Assembly: GCF_009709675.1 (NCBI RefSeq)
Contig: NZ_WMLB01000042.1
Coordinates: 62,001 to 126,000, forward strand
Source: Agromyces bracchium
GTDB taxonomy: Bacteria > Actinomycetota > Actinomycetes > Actinomycetales > Microbacteriaceae
Length of the DNA stretch: 64,000 nucleotides
Reading direction: 5' to 3'
The position numbers and the translations under genes are program-made. Shown piece by piece: positions 7,823 through 16,600 of this stretch. The notes beneath the pieces were generated by a model. The model was given only the letters and a program-made list of their open reading frames with translations. It was not told where the DNA came from and searched no databases. Positions within the stretch are counted from its first letter, which is position 1. Every line of letters starts with the position of its first letter.

Positions 7823-8698
7823 TCAGGCGGCCGCGCGCTGCGCCTGGAGGAGGTCGCGGAGGGCCTCGACGAGCGGCGTCGTGGGCCGGCCGATGAGTCG
7901 GGAGAGCGTGCCGTCCGACTCCGCGAGGTCGCCCCGCGCGATGCCCTCGTCGATCGCCGCGACGAAGGTCGCGGTGCCCTCGTCGAGGCCGGCGGCGACG
8001 AGTGCGGCGACGCGCTCGGCCGGGCTCTGGTCGACGAACGCGACCTCGCGGCCGAGCACCTCGGATGCAGCGGTCGCGAGCTCGGCGAACGTCCACGGCT
8101 CGTCGCCGCCGAGCTCGTACACCTCCCCGACGTGGCCGTCCTCGAGGAGGACGACGGCCGCGGCCTCGGCGTAGTCGCGGCGGGGTGCTGATGCGACCCG
8201 ACCCGAGCCCGTCGCGGCGGCGATCACGCCGGTCGAGGCCGCGACCGCGACATCCTGCGCGTAGTTCTCGGTGTACCAGTTGTTGCGGAGGATCACGGCC
8301 GGGATGCCGACCTCGGCGATGACCTCCTCGGTGCCTCGGTGCTCGGGCATGAGGACGAGCTCGCTCGTGGCGGCCTTCGGTCCGCTCGTGTAGGCGAGCT
8401 TGGCGACGCCGGCCGCCTTCGCGGCTTCGATGACGTTGCGGTGCTGGCCGACGCGCTCGCCGAACGCGGTGCCCGAGATCAGCAGCATCGAGTCGACGCC
8501 CTCGAGTGCCGGCGCGATGGTCTCGGGGCGTGCGTAGTCGAGTTCGACGGTGCGGATGCCTCGGGCGGCGAGGTCCGCGACCGCGGACGTGTCGCGCGCG
8601 GCGGCGACCACGTCGGCGGGGGAGGCGCCGTGCTCGAGCAGCGCCTCGATGACGAGGCGGCCGAGGTGGCCGGAGGCGGCGGTGACGAGGATGGTCAT
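7823..8698 (-). CDS. NmrA-like NAD(P)H-binding oxidoreductase (QorB type)
   Basis: A 291-aa atypical short-chain reductase of the NmrA/quinone oxidoreductase 2 group. The N-terminal Rossmann motif TAASGHLG (residues 5-12) binds NAD(P), YTSGPKAATS and RNNWYTENY follow in the positions seen in QorB, and the C-terminal part resembles the substrate-binding lobe. It probably reduces quinones or senses NADPH, but no catalytic assay can be inferred. The start ATG at 8698 has GGAG upstream. It is divergent from an HxlR regulator, a classical pairing in which the regulator controls the reductase. Confidence 0.85.
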   Translation of the reverse strand: MTILVTAASGHLGRLVIEALLEHGASPADVVAAARDTSAVADLAARGIRTVELDYARPETIAPALEGVDSMLLISGTAFGERVGQHRNVIEAAKAAGVAKLAYTSGPKAATSELVLMPEHRGTEEVIAEVGIPAVILRNNWYTENYAQDVAVAASTGVIAAATGSGRVASAPRRDYAEAAAVVLLEDGHVGEVYELGGDEPWTFAELATAASEVLGREVAFVDQSPAERVAALVAAGLDEGTATFVAAIDEGIARGDLAESDGTLSRLIGRPTTPLVEALRDLLQAQRAAA

Positions 8699-8772
8699 GG
8701 GGAACTCCGTTCGATCGGTTCCGACGGTGTCGGTTCGACTGGCACAACCGAGCGGATGCCGCATACCTTCCC

Positions 8773-8804
8773 TTCCGCAGGTACCCACTTTCACGTAAGG
8801 TACC
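8773..8804 (+). promoter_or_regulatory. HxlR promoter with two GGTACC sites
   Basis: TTCCGC (8773-8778), 17 bp, TAAGGT (8796-8801), 6 bp, then the ATG at 8808. Two identical palindromes GGTACC occur at 8780-8785 and 8799-8804; the second overlaps the -10 box. They lie 19 bp apart, about two helical turns, and are candidates for binding of the dimeric HxlR protein controlling both divergent genes. Confidence 0.55.
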
Positions 8805-8807
8805 AAC

Positions 8808-9170
8808 ATGGTGGTTAGTCTTGCGCAGATCCGGGCCGCCTCTGGCGAGGTCTTCCTCGAGGGGTGCCCGACGCGAGTGGTGCTCGACCACATCATGAGC
8901 AAGTGGGGCGTGCTCGTGCTGCTCGCCCTCACCGACGGCACCCTCCGCTGGGGCGAGCTGCGACGCGAGGTCGAGGGCATCAGCGAGAAGATGCTCGCCT
9001 CCACGCTGCGCACGCTCGAGGGCGATGGGCTCGTCGCCCGCACGTCGTACCCGGAGGTTCCGCCGAGAGTCGAGTACGCGCTCACCGACCTCGGCCGCGA
9101 CCTCATGGACCGGATGCTCCCGCTCGTCGAGTGGGTCGCCGCGCACGCCGATTCGATCGTCGAGCGCTGA
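8808..9170 (+). CDS. HxlR family transcriptional regulator
   Basis: A 120-aa winged-helix regulator. The HxlR hallmark CPTRVVLDHIMSKWG includes a conserved N-terminal cysteine near residue 19 that is redox-active in studied relatives. The LRWGELRREVEGISEKMLASTLRTLEGDGLV segment is the helix-turn-helix. Position, divergent from the NmrA-like reductase, suggests it represses that gene and itself. The ATG lies 6 nt after a -10 box, so the transcript is probably leaderless. Confidence 0.88.
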   Translation: MVVSLAQIRAASGEVFLEGCPTRVVLDHIMSKWGVLVLLALTDGTLRWGELRREVEGISEKMLASTLRTLEGDGLVARTSYPEVPPRVEYALTDLGRDLMDRMLPLVEWVAAHADSIVER

Positions 9171-9200
9171 CCGCTGCTCGGGCGATGTGCGCGATTCCGT

Positions 9201-9222
9201 CATGTGCAGCGTCGTGCACATG
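9201..9222. other. 8-bp inverted repeat after the HxlR gene
   Basis: CATGTGCA-GCGTCG-TGCACATG lies 31 bp past the HxlR stop and about 85 bp before the LuxR promoter. It may be a terminator or a binding site. The gap 9171-9431 also holds a short tandem repeat and a promoter. Confidence 0.4.
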
Positions 9223-9249
9223 GCCGATCTGGGAGGCGCCGCCTGGGCG

Positions 9250-9285
9250 GGCGCGTCGGGCGCGTCGGGCGGGTCGGGCGCGACG
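9250..9285. repeat. 9-bp tandem repeat, four units
   Basis: Four adjacent units of GGCGCGTCG type (two exact, two with one change) between the HxlR and LuxR genes. No coding role. Confidence 0.7.
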
Positions 9286-9306
9286 GGTCGCCGCCCGCGC
9301 GAGGAC

Positions 9307-9335
9307 TTGCCGCGCCGTCGGCGACGTCGTAGCGT
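9307..9335 (+). promoter_or_regulatory. Promoter of the LuxR-TPR gene
   Basis: TTGCCG, a 17-bp spacer and TAGCGT form a plausible housekeeping promoter 97 bp upstream of the GTG start. Confidence 0.4.
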
Positions 9336-9431
9336 CGCGCTCAGCGGCATCCGTGGCCGGCGACCGAACGCGGACCAGGTCTGGCCCGGGCGACCCGGAT
9401 GCGGCCGGTCCGAGGTGAGGAGGCCGGGGCC

Positions 9432-11081
9432 GTGGACCGCGACGAGATCGATCGCCGCGCGGAGGATGCCGCGACGGCCGTTCGGGAGGCGCGCTGGGAG
9501 GACGCCCGGGACGCGTACGCCGACGTGCTCGCGTCGAGGCCGAGCGCCGACGCGCTCGACGGACTCGGCCGGGCACTGTGGTGGCTGGGCGAGACCGCGG
9601 CCGCGGTCGAGACCCGCACGCGCGCCTACGCGGCGTACCGGAGAGCCGGCAGGGATGACGAAGCCGTGCGGATCGCGACCTGGCTGGCGATCGAGCACGC
9701 CGCGACACCGGGTCGTGAGGCGATCAGCCGCGGATGGCTCGGCCGCGCCGAGCGGCTGGCGGCAGGCTCCGCCGCCGCCGTTCAGGGCCGGCTCGCCCTG
9801 GCACGCAGCGCGCTCGAGACCGACCCCGTCCGCATCGCGGACCTCGCCGACGCGGCCCTCGCCGCAGCCCGCGAGCGAGGCGACGCGGCGCTCGAGATCC
9901 GCGCCCTCGCGAGGTCCGGGCTCGGTCTCGTCCGTTCCGGCCGTTCCGCGGCGGGCATCGAGCGACTCGACGAGGCGATGGCCGCGGCGTCGGCGGGGGA
10001 GGCCGAGGAGCCGGAGGTCTTCGCCGAGACCTGCTGCGACATGGTCGCGGCGTGCGAGGAGACGCTCGACGGGCGTCGGCTCGAGCAGTGGGGCGGCGTC
10101 GCCGAGCGGTTCCTGCGGCTGCGGCCGCACCCGACCCTCCTGGGATTCTGCGGCTCGTGCTGTGCGGGCGTCCTCGCCGCACGCGGCGACACGAGCGGCG
10201 CCGAGCACTGGCTGACCTGGACCATCGAACGGCTCGAAGCGGGCGGCCACGCCGCGCGCTGCGTCGACCCGCGGGCCCGTCTCGCCGAGCTGCGCGTCGC
10301 CCAGGGGCGGCTCGAGGAGGCGGAGCGGCTCGTCACGGGGATCGAGGCACGGCCGGAATCGGTCCGGGCGATGGTCGCGATCCACCTCGCTCGCGGCGAA
10401 TCCGGCGTCGCGTCATCCGTGCTGCATCGCCGGCTCGCGAAGCTCGGGCCCGATTCGATCGCCGCGATCCCGATCGGCGCGATGCTCATTCCCGTGCAGG
10501 TCGAGCGGCGCGACCTCCCAGGCGCGGAGGCGTCGGCGGCCCGCCTCCGGCGCCTCGCCGAGGAGTCGGGCGAGGAAGCGCACCGCGCGCTCGCCGAGCT
10601 CGGGACCGGACGTGTCGAGCTCGCGCGAGGCGACTCGTCGGCGGCGCTCGCCGCGCTCGGGGCCGCGGCCGAGCGCTACGACCGCATGGGCAGGCCGCTC
10701 GACGCCGCACGGGCCCGCGTCCTGCTCGGGCAGGCGCTCGCCGCCTCGGGCGATCCTGACTCGGCGGTCGCCGAGTCGCGCGCGGCAGCCGCGGCGCTCG
10801 ACCACGCCGGCTTCGTCACCGAGGCCGATGCGGCGGACGCGTTCGCCCGGTCGCTCGGCGGGCGGGGACGTGTCGGGCCGAAGCGCGTCGGCACGCTCAC
10901 GAAGCGCGAGCAGGAGGTGCTCTCGCTCGTCGCCGAGGGGCTGAGCAACGCCGAGATCGCCGAGCGCCTGTTCATCAGTCCGGCGACGGCCGGCCATCAC
11001 GTGAGCAACCTGCTCGCGAAGCTCGGCGTGCGAAGCCGGACCGAAGCCGCGATGCACGCGCACCTGCTCCGATCCGGCTGA
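9432..11081 (+). CDS. LuxR family regulator with TPR-like repeats
   Basis: A 549-aa regulator. Most of the protein is a long series of Ala/Leu-rich helix pairs consistent with TPR repeats, and the last 60 residues hold the LuxR helix-turn-helix (LTKREQEVLSLVAEGLSNAEIAERLFISPATAGHHVSNLLAKLG). It lacks the AAA+ ATPase of LAL-type regulators. I chose GTG 9432, which has an AGGAGG-like ribosome site about 8 nt upstream, rather than the ATG at 9399. It converges on a SnoaL-like gene 31 bp away, a partner that may be under its control; that is inference. Confidence 0.85.
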   Translation: MDRDEIDRRAEDAATAVREARWEDARDAYADVLASRPSADALDGLGRALWWLGETAAAVETRTRAYAAYRRAGRDDEAVRIATWLAIEHAATPGREAISRGWLGRAERLAAGSAAAVQGRLALARSALETDPVRIADLADAALAAARERGDAALEIRALARSGLGLVRSGRSAAGIERLDEAMAAASAGEAEEPEVFAETCCDMVAACEETLDGRRLEQWGGVAERFLRLRPHPTLLGFCGSCCAGVLAARGDTSGAEHWLTWTIERLEAGGHAARCVDPRARLAELRVAQGRLEEAERLVTGIEARPESVRAMVAIHLARGESGVASSVLHRRLAKLGPDSIAAIPIGAMLIPVQVERRDLPGAEASAARLRRLAEESGEEAHRALAELGTGRVELARGDSSAALAALGAAAERYDRMGRPLDAARARVLLGQALAASGDPDSAVAESRAAAAALDHAGFVTEADAADAFARSLGGRGRVGPKRVGTLTKREQEVLSLVAEGLSNAEIAERLFISPATAGHHVSNLLAKLGVRSRTEAAMHAHLLRSG

Positions 11082-11112
11082 TCCGGCCGATCCGGCGAGA
11101 GGGAACCGCCGC

Positions 11113-11541
11113 TCAGGCCGAGCCCACGGGTTCCTCGCTCGCGGCCTCGAATGCGCCGAGCTGGTTCATCAGGCCGAAGATGTCGGGCACCGCCCAGGAC
11201 TCGGCGAGCAGCCCGCCCTCCACGCGGAAGATGTCGATCTCGTCCATGTCGACCCGCCGCCCCGTGGCCGGGATGCCGAGGAAGTCGCCGAGGTGCGTCG
11301 CCGTCGCGTGAACGCGGACGGTCACCTTGTCCCCGTCGGCGAGGAGTTCCTCGATCGAGACCTCTGCATCGGGGAACGCCGTGAACCAGAACGCGCCCTC
11401 CTCTCGCACGCCGTCGCGGCCGCGGCTGGACGACGAGTTGTCGACGAAGTCCTCCGTGACGAGGCTCGCCGCCGTCTCGAGGTCCTGCCTGCTCCACGCC
11501 TCGTAGAACCGGCGGACGATGTCGGTGTTCTCGCTGTTCAT
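11113..11541 (-). CDS. SnoaL-like (NTF2 fold) ester cyclase family protein
   Basis: A 142-aa single-domain protein with the SnoaL/NTF2 pattern: IVRRFYEAWSRQDLETAASLVTEDFVDN at the start, HATATHLGDFLGIPATGRRV in the middle, and DIFRVEGGLLAESWAVPD near the end. Members bind small hydrophobic molecules, and some cyclise polyketide esters; the substrate here is unknown. The ATG (11541) has GAGGGAGG upstream. It faces the LuxR-TPR regulator tail to tail. Confidence 0.82.
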   Translation of the reverse strand: MNSENTDIVRRFYEAWSRQDLETAASLVTEDFVDNSSSSRGRDGVREEGAFWFTAFPDAEVSIEELLADGDKVTVRVHATATHLGDFLGIPATGRRVDMDEIDIFRVEGGLLAESWAVPDIFGLMNQLGAFEAASEEPVGSA

Positions 11542-11629
11542 GATCGCTTCCTCCCTCATCGGGTCGTCATGCGACCACGGTCCCACCACCGCGCCTGCCG
11601 AGCATGGTGAGGATTCGCCATTTCCAGTC

Positions 11630-12064
11630 TCAGCCGACCGCAGCGGCGACGAGCTCGGCGAGTCGCGCCTCGACCGCGGGCGTCCAGGTGAGCACCGCGA
11701 ACGACGTCGGCCACATCTCGCCGTCGTCGAGGTTCGCGCGGTCCTCGAACCCGATGGTCGAGTACCGCGCCTTGAACTTGACCGACGGCTGCATGAAGAC
11801 GACGACCTTGCCCTCGCCGTTTGCGAACGCCGGCATGCCGTAGAACGTCTTCGGCACCAGTTGCGGCGCGACCTCCGAGACGACGCGGTAGAACCCCTCG
11901 CCGATCTCCCGGTCGCCGCCCTCCATCGCGTCGATCGCCTCGCGGATCACCTTTTCGCCCGCGGCACGGTTCTTCCCCGCCTTCGCCTCGGCGCGCAGCT
12001 CCTTCGCGCGGTCCTTGACGGCCTCGCGCTCGAACTCCGACAGTCCCTCGGTCTTCTCGGCCAT
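11630..12064 (-). CDS. DUF1801 domain protein
   Basis: A 144-aa protein whose second half matches the DUF1801/YdhG fold (PKTFYGMPAFANGEGKVVVFMQPSVKFKARYSTIGFED region). The N-terminal 45 residues are highly charged. Some relatives are described as iron chaperones, but the role here is unknown. The ATG at 12064 follows a strong GGAGGAGG site. Confidence 0.78.
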   Translation of the reverse strand: MAEKTEGLSEFEREAVKDRAKELRAEAKAGKNRAAGEKVIREAIDAMEGGDREIGEGFYRVVSEVAPQLVPKTFYGMPAFANGEGKVVVFMQPSVKFKARYSTIGFEDRANLDDGEMWPTSFAVLTWTPAVEARLAELVAAAVG

Positions 12065-12162
12065 GATGTCCTCCTCCACGATGTCGGGCCGGTTTCGGCT
12101 CCGGTCGTCACGCTACGCGGCGGCGTCGAGGACCGCTTCTCGATTCCTGCTCGATGCGGTGG

Positions 12163-12975
12163 TCAGTCGATCGCGACCTCGTCACCGACCGCGATGCGCG
12201 CACCGGCGTCGCCGTCGAGCTCGGGGATCAGCCGGACGCCGAACCACGTCGCGCCGTCCCACTTGCGGTGCCTCGCGAGGGTGCGGATCGGCTCCTTCCC
12301 GCGCGCCAGGGTGTCGGGGTCGATCGTCGTCATGACGCACCGGTCGCACACCTCGCCGAACCGGAAGCGCACGCCGCCGATGCGCACGCGCCGCCACGCG
12401 TCCTCGGCGAACGGCTCGTCGCCGTCGACGACGACGTTCGGACGGAACCGGACGACGTCGAGCGGCGGCACGTCATCGGGCGTCCACGCGTTCAGTTGCG
12501 CCAGCGACGCCTCGCTCGCGAGGAGCAGCGGTCCGGCGTCGGCGAGGCTCAGCCCCTCACCGGGCAGCCCGCCGTGCGCGGGGTTCACGGGCCGCTGGAG
12601 CGGATCGGGCTGCCAGACGAGCCGCAGCGGCATCCGCATGCGCTCGCTGAGCCACGCATCGGCCTCGTCGCCCGCGGGCATCGCCTCGCGCTGGCGCGAG
12701 TGGCCGACCGGGATCGGCGTCGCGTCGACGGGCGGGTCGACGCGAAGCGGCTCCGCGTCGCCGGCGCCGACGAGGAGGAGTCCGCCGTCGGAGAGCGGTT
12801 CGGCCGTGAGCCCGAGCAGCGCGTTGCGCTCGCGCGCGGTCACGGGCGTGCCATCCGGTTCGACGACGCCCCACCGCCGGTCGCCCTCGAGGCCCCAGGG
12901 GCGCACGACCGCCGAGGCCACGTCGCGACCCGCGAACGACTTGACCGGGTAGACGCGGAGCCGGGTCACCTGCAT
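12163..12975 (-). CDS. MOSC domain protein (mARC-like)
   Basis: A 270-aa protein with an N-terminal MOSC beta-barrel (LRVYPVKSFAGRDV) and a C-terminal MOSC domain. The conserved molybdenum-binding cysteine is seen in FGEVCDRCVMTTIDPDT, near residue 210. Relatives are YcbX/mARC N-hydroxylated-compound reductases that use the molybdenum cofactor. No redox partner is adjacent. The start ATG lies 6 nt after TAGCGT on the minus strand, which suggests leaderless transcription. Confidence 0.88.
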   Translation of the reverse strand: MQVTRLRVYPVKSFAGRDVASAVVRPWGLEGDRRWGVVEPDGTPVTARERNALLGLTAEPLSDGGLLLVGAGDAEPLRVDPPVDATPIPVGHSRQREAMPAGDEADAWLSERMRMPLRLVWQPDPLQRPVNPAHGGLPGEGLSLADAGPLLLASEASLAQLNAWTPDDVPPLDVVRFRPNVVVDGDEPFAEDAWRRVRIGGVRFRFGEVCDRCVMTTIDPDTLARGKEPIRTLARHRKWDGATWFGVRLIPELDGDAGARIAVGDEVAID

Positions 12976-13109
12976 CCCGCCACGCTAGCCGACGCACGCG
13001 GTCGGGCCTCGACCCGTCGCGCTCCCGGCGAGGCCGCGGGACCGAAGCCCCGGACGCGACGCCGCGCGGCGGTGAGGCTGGTGCCGAGCATCGGCGAGAG
13101 GAGCGCGCC

Positions 13110-13583
13110 ATGACCTACGACGTCCGAATCGTGGAGGCTCCGCGACGCGACCTCGCCGTGGTGCGGTCGCGCACGACGTTCGCGGAGATCCCCGCGTTCA
13201 TGGCGACGGCGTTCGAGCGCGTCGCGGCTGTGCTCGGACCGCGAGGCCTCCTCGGCGACGGTCCGGCGGTCGGGCGCTACGCGGAGATGGACCAGGCGAC
13301 GGGTGCCGTCACCGTGAGCGCGGGATTCGTCGTCGACGCGCCGATCGCGGCCGACGGCGACGTCGTGCCCGAGGTGCTGCCCGCGGTCGAGGTCGCCACC
13401 ACGACGCACCTCGGCCCGTACGACCGGGTCTCCGAGGCGTACGACGCGATCGCCGCCGCGATGGCGCTGCACGGTCGCGAGCTCGACGAGTCGATGATGT
13501 GGGAGGAGTACTGGAGTCCGCCCGGGACGCCCGACGACGAGACCCGCACCGTCGTCTTCTGCCCGTTGCGGCCCGCGACCTGA
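13110..13583 (+). CDS. GyrI-like small-molecule-binding domain protein
   Basis: A 157-aa stand-alone effector-binding domain like that of AraC/Rob-type regulators and GyrI (Bacterial_TF effector-binding, SHS2 fold). The VVRSRTTFAEIPAFMATAFERVAAVLG helix, the ATTTHLGPYDRVSEAYDAI motif and the late WEEYWSPPGTPDDETRT segment are typical. It has no DNA-binding domain. The ATG is preceded by GAGAGGAG. The ligand is unknown. Confidence 0.8.
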   Translation: MTYDVRIVEAPRRDLAVVRSRTTFAEIPAFMATAFERVAAVLGPRGLLGDGPAVGRYAEMDQATGAVTVSAGFVVDAPIAADGDVVPEVLPAVEVATTTHLGPYDRVSEAYDAIAAAMALHGRELDESMMWEEYWSPPGTPDDETRTVVFCPLRPAT

Positions 13584-13625
13584 CCGCGCTCGCGCGCGAA
13601 CCGATCGTCGGACGTGCGTGCGAGC

Positions 13626-16600
13626 ATGGACGTCATGCCCGCCGACCGCACGCCCGACTGGCGCGCCGCCTTGGCGGGCCTCGACGCGACCGCCGCCGCG
13701 GTGGCCGATGAGACGACGACGGATGGCGGCCCGGCCCGCGGCACGGGCGACCTCCGGCCGCTCGGGCTCCAGTTCGAGTTGCGCCGCCGGGCCCAGCGCC
13801 GGAACGGCGAGTGGCGGGGCCCGCGCGACGAGCCCGCACGGCGGGCCTCTGGCGTCGACCGGCTCGCCGTCCGCCCGGTCGTGCAGGGCGCCCGCGGCGC
13901 CTGGGTCAAGAACGGCCTCACCTGGCAGAACATCGCCTACCAGGCCTCCGCCGCGGGCGTCGATCCGGCGCAGTCGCGGTGGTTCGCGCAGTTCGCGATG
14001 CTCAAGGGCACGACGCCGTCGGTGCACGTCTACGGCTCCGAGTGGATCACGGTCGACGAGTTCGAGAGCCCGCTGCTCTGGGCGCTCCTCGTCGAGGCGG
14101 GCCGGCTCGGCATCGCGCTCGTCGGCTCCGACGTCACGCCCGAGGTCGTGCTGCACGGCTCGGCGACGCTCGGGTTCGACGCCAGTCGTGCCGACGGCGA
14201 CCTGGTGCTCGCGCCGACGCTGACGCTCGACGGCGAGCCGCGACCGCTCGGCGGCGCGGGCGCGGACTCGAGCGGCCGCGCAGGCGGCAGCAGCGGGGTC
14301 GGCATCCGCCCGATCGCCGCGCACGGCCTCTACCGATTCGACCTCGACGCCGGCCGCGTCGAGCTCGCGCCCGTGCCGTCAGGGCTGCGCGCCGCCGAGC
14401 TCTCGCTCCTCGACGCGCCCGAGCCGATCCGCGTGCCCGCAGCCGAGGTCCCCGAGTTCCTCGCCGCGCACGTCCATCCGCTCGCCCGCACGCTCGCGAT
14501 CACGAGCCGCGACGCCACCTTCGAGCTCCCGCCCACGCCGCCGGCGACCCTCGTGCTCGACGCCCGGTACGAGCCCGACGACGTGCTGCGCCTCGCCTGG
14601 CGGTGGGAACGCGCAGACGGCCGCACGAGCGACGTCGACCCGGAGGCCGATCCCGACCCCGAGTATGACGACGACCTCGTCGCGCGCGTCGCCGACGAGC
14701 TCGGCTGGGTGCCGTTCGAGGCCGTACTCCTCCGCGGCATCGACGCGGCCGAGTTCTCGGTCGAGCGCATGCCGCGACTCGAGGCGCTCGCCGAGCGGAG
14801 CCCCAGCCCGTTCCGCATCGACGCGCGCGGCGAGCGACCCGACTACCGCGAGGCGACCGAACGGCCAGCGCTCGCGGTCTCCCTCGTCGAGAGCCGCAAG
14901 CGCGACTGGTTTGACCTCGGGGTCGTCGTGACGGTCGGGGGGCGGAAAGTCCCGTTCATGCCGCTCTTCCGCGCCCTCGCGACGGGCCGCAAGCGCCTCC
15001 TCCTCGTCGACAAGTCCTACCTGTCACTCGACCTGCCCGTCTTCGACGAGCTCCGCGACCTCATCGACGAGGCAGGCACGCTCGACGAGTGGGAGACGGG
15101 CGTGCGCATCCACCGCAGCCACGCGAGCCTGTGGGCCGACTTCGAAGACCTGGCGGATGTCGCGGAGCCCGCGCTCGCGTGGCGTGCAACGGTCGCGGGG
15201 CTCGAGCACGGCGACGTGCCCGACCTCCCGCCTCCGGCGGGCCTCGCGCTGCCGCTCCGCCCGTACCAGCTCGACGGGTTCAGGTGGCTCGCGTTCCTCC
15301 ACGCCAACCGGCTCGGCGGCGTGCTCGCCGACGACATGGGCCTCGGCAAGACCGTGCAGTGCCTCGCGCTCGTGCAGCACGCGCTCGAAGCCGCACCCGG
15401 TGGTCGAGTAGCAGCCGGCGAGGCTGGCCGCGTATCGAGACCTCCCCACGCGCAGGGTCTCGATACGCCGGAACCTTCGGCCCCGGCTACTCGACCACCG
15501 GACGGACCGGACGTGCCGACCCGCCCGTTCCTCGTCGTCGCCCCCACCTCGGTCGCCTCGAACTGGGTGCGCGAAGCGGCGAGGTTCACGCCGGGGCTGC
15601 GCGTGGCATCCGTCACCGCGACGACCGCGAAGCGACGCCGGTCGCTCGGCGAGGTCGTCGCGAACGCAGACCTCGTCGTCACGACCTACGCCGTCCTCCG
15701 GCTCGAGGCCGAGGAGTTCGGCGAGCTCGAGTGGGGCGGGCTGATCCTCGACGAGGCGCAGTTCGTGAAGAACGCGGCGACGCGCGTGCACGAGGCCGCC
15801 CGAGGCATCCGTGCCCCGTTCCGCATCGCGGTGACCGGCACGCCGCTCGAGAACCACCTCGGCGAGCTCTGGTCGATCCTGCGGATCGTCGCGCCCGGGC
15901 TGTTCCCCTCACGGCGCGCCTTCGACGAGCGCTACCGCCGGCCCATCGAGGAGGACCGCAACGGCGAGCGACTCGACCGGCTGCGCCGCCGCATCCGCCC
16001 GCTCATGCTGCGCCGCACCAAGGAGGCCGTCGCCCCTGAACTGCCGCCCAAGCAGGAGCAGGTGCTCGAGGTCGACCTCGCACCGGAGCACCGGCGGCTC
16101 TACGACGTCGTGCTGCAACGCGAGCGGCAGAAGCTGCTGGGCCTCGTCGACGACCTCGACCGGCAGCGGTTCATCGTCTACCGTTCGCTCACGCTGCTCC
16201 GCCTACTGGCACTCGACGCGAGCCTCGTCGACGCCGCGCGGCACGCCGGCATCCCGTCCGCGAAGCTCGACGCGCTCTTCGAGCAGCTCGAGGACGTGCT
16301 CGCCGAAGGCCATCGCGCGCTCGTGTTCAGCCAGTTCACGACCTTCCTCGACAGGGTGGCCCAACGGCTGGATGCCGCGGGCGTGCCCTACGCGCACCTC
16401 GACGGGTCGACGCCCGCGCGCCGCCGAGACGTGGAGGTCGCGCGCTTCCGCGCGGGCGAGGCATCCGTCTTCTGCATCAGCCTCAAGGCCGGCGGGTTCG
16501 GGCTGAACCTCACCGAGGCCGACTACGTCTTCCTCATGGACCCGTGGTGGAACCCCGCGAGCGAAGAGCAGGCGGTCGATCGGGCCCACCGCATCGGACA

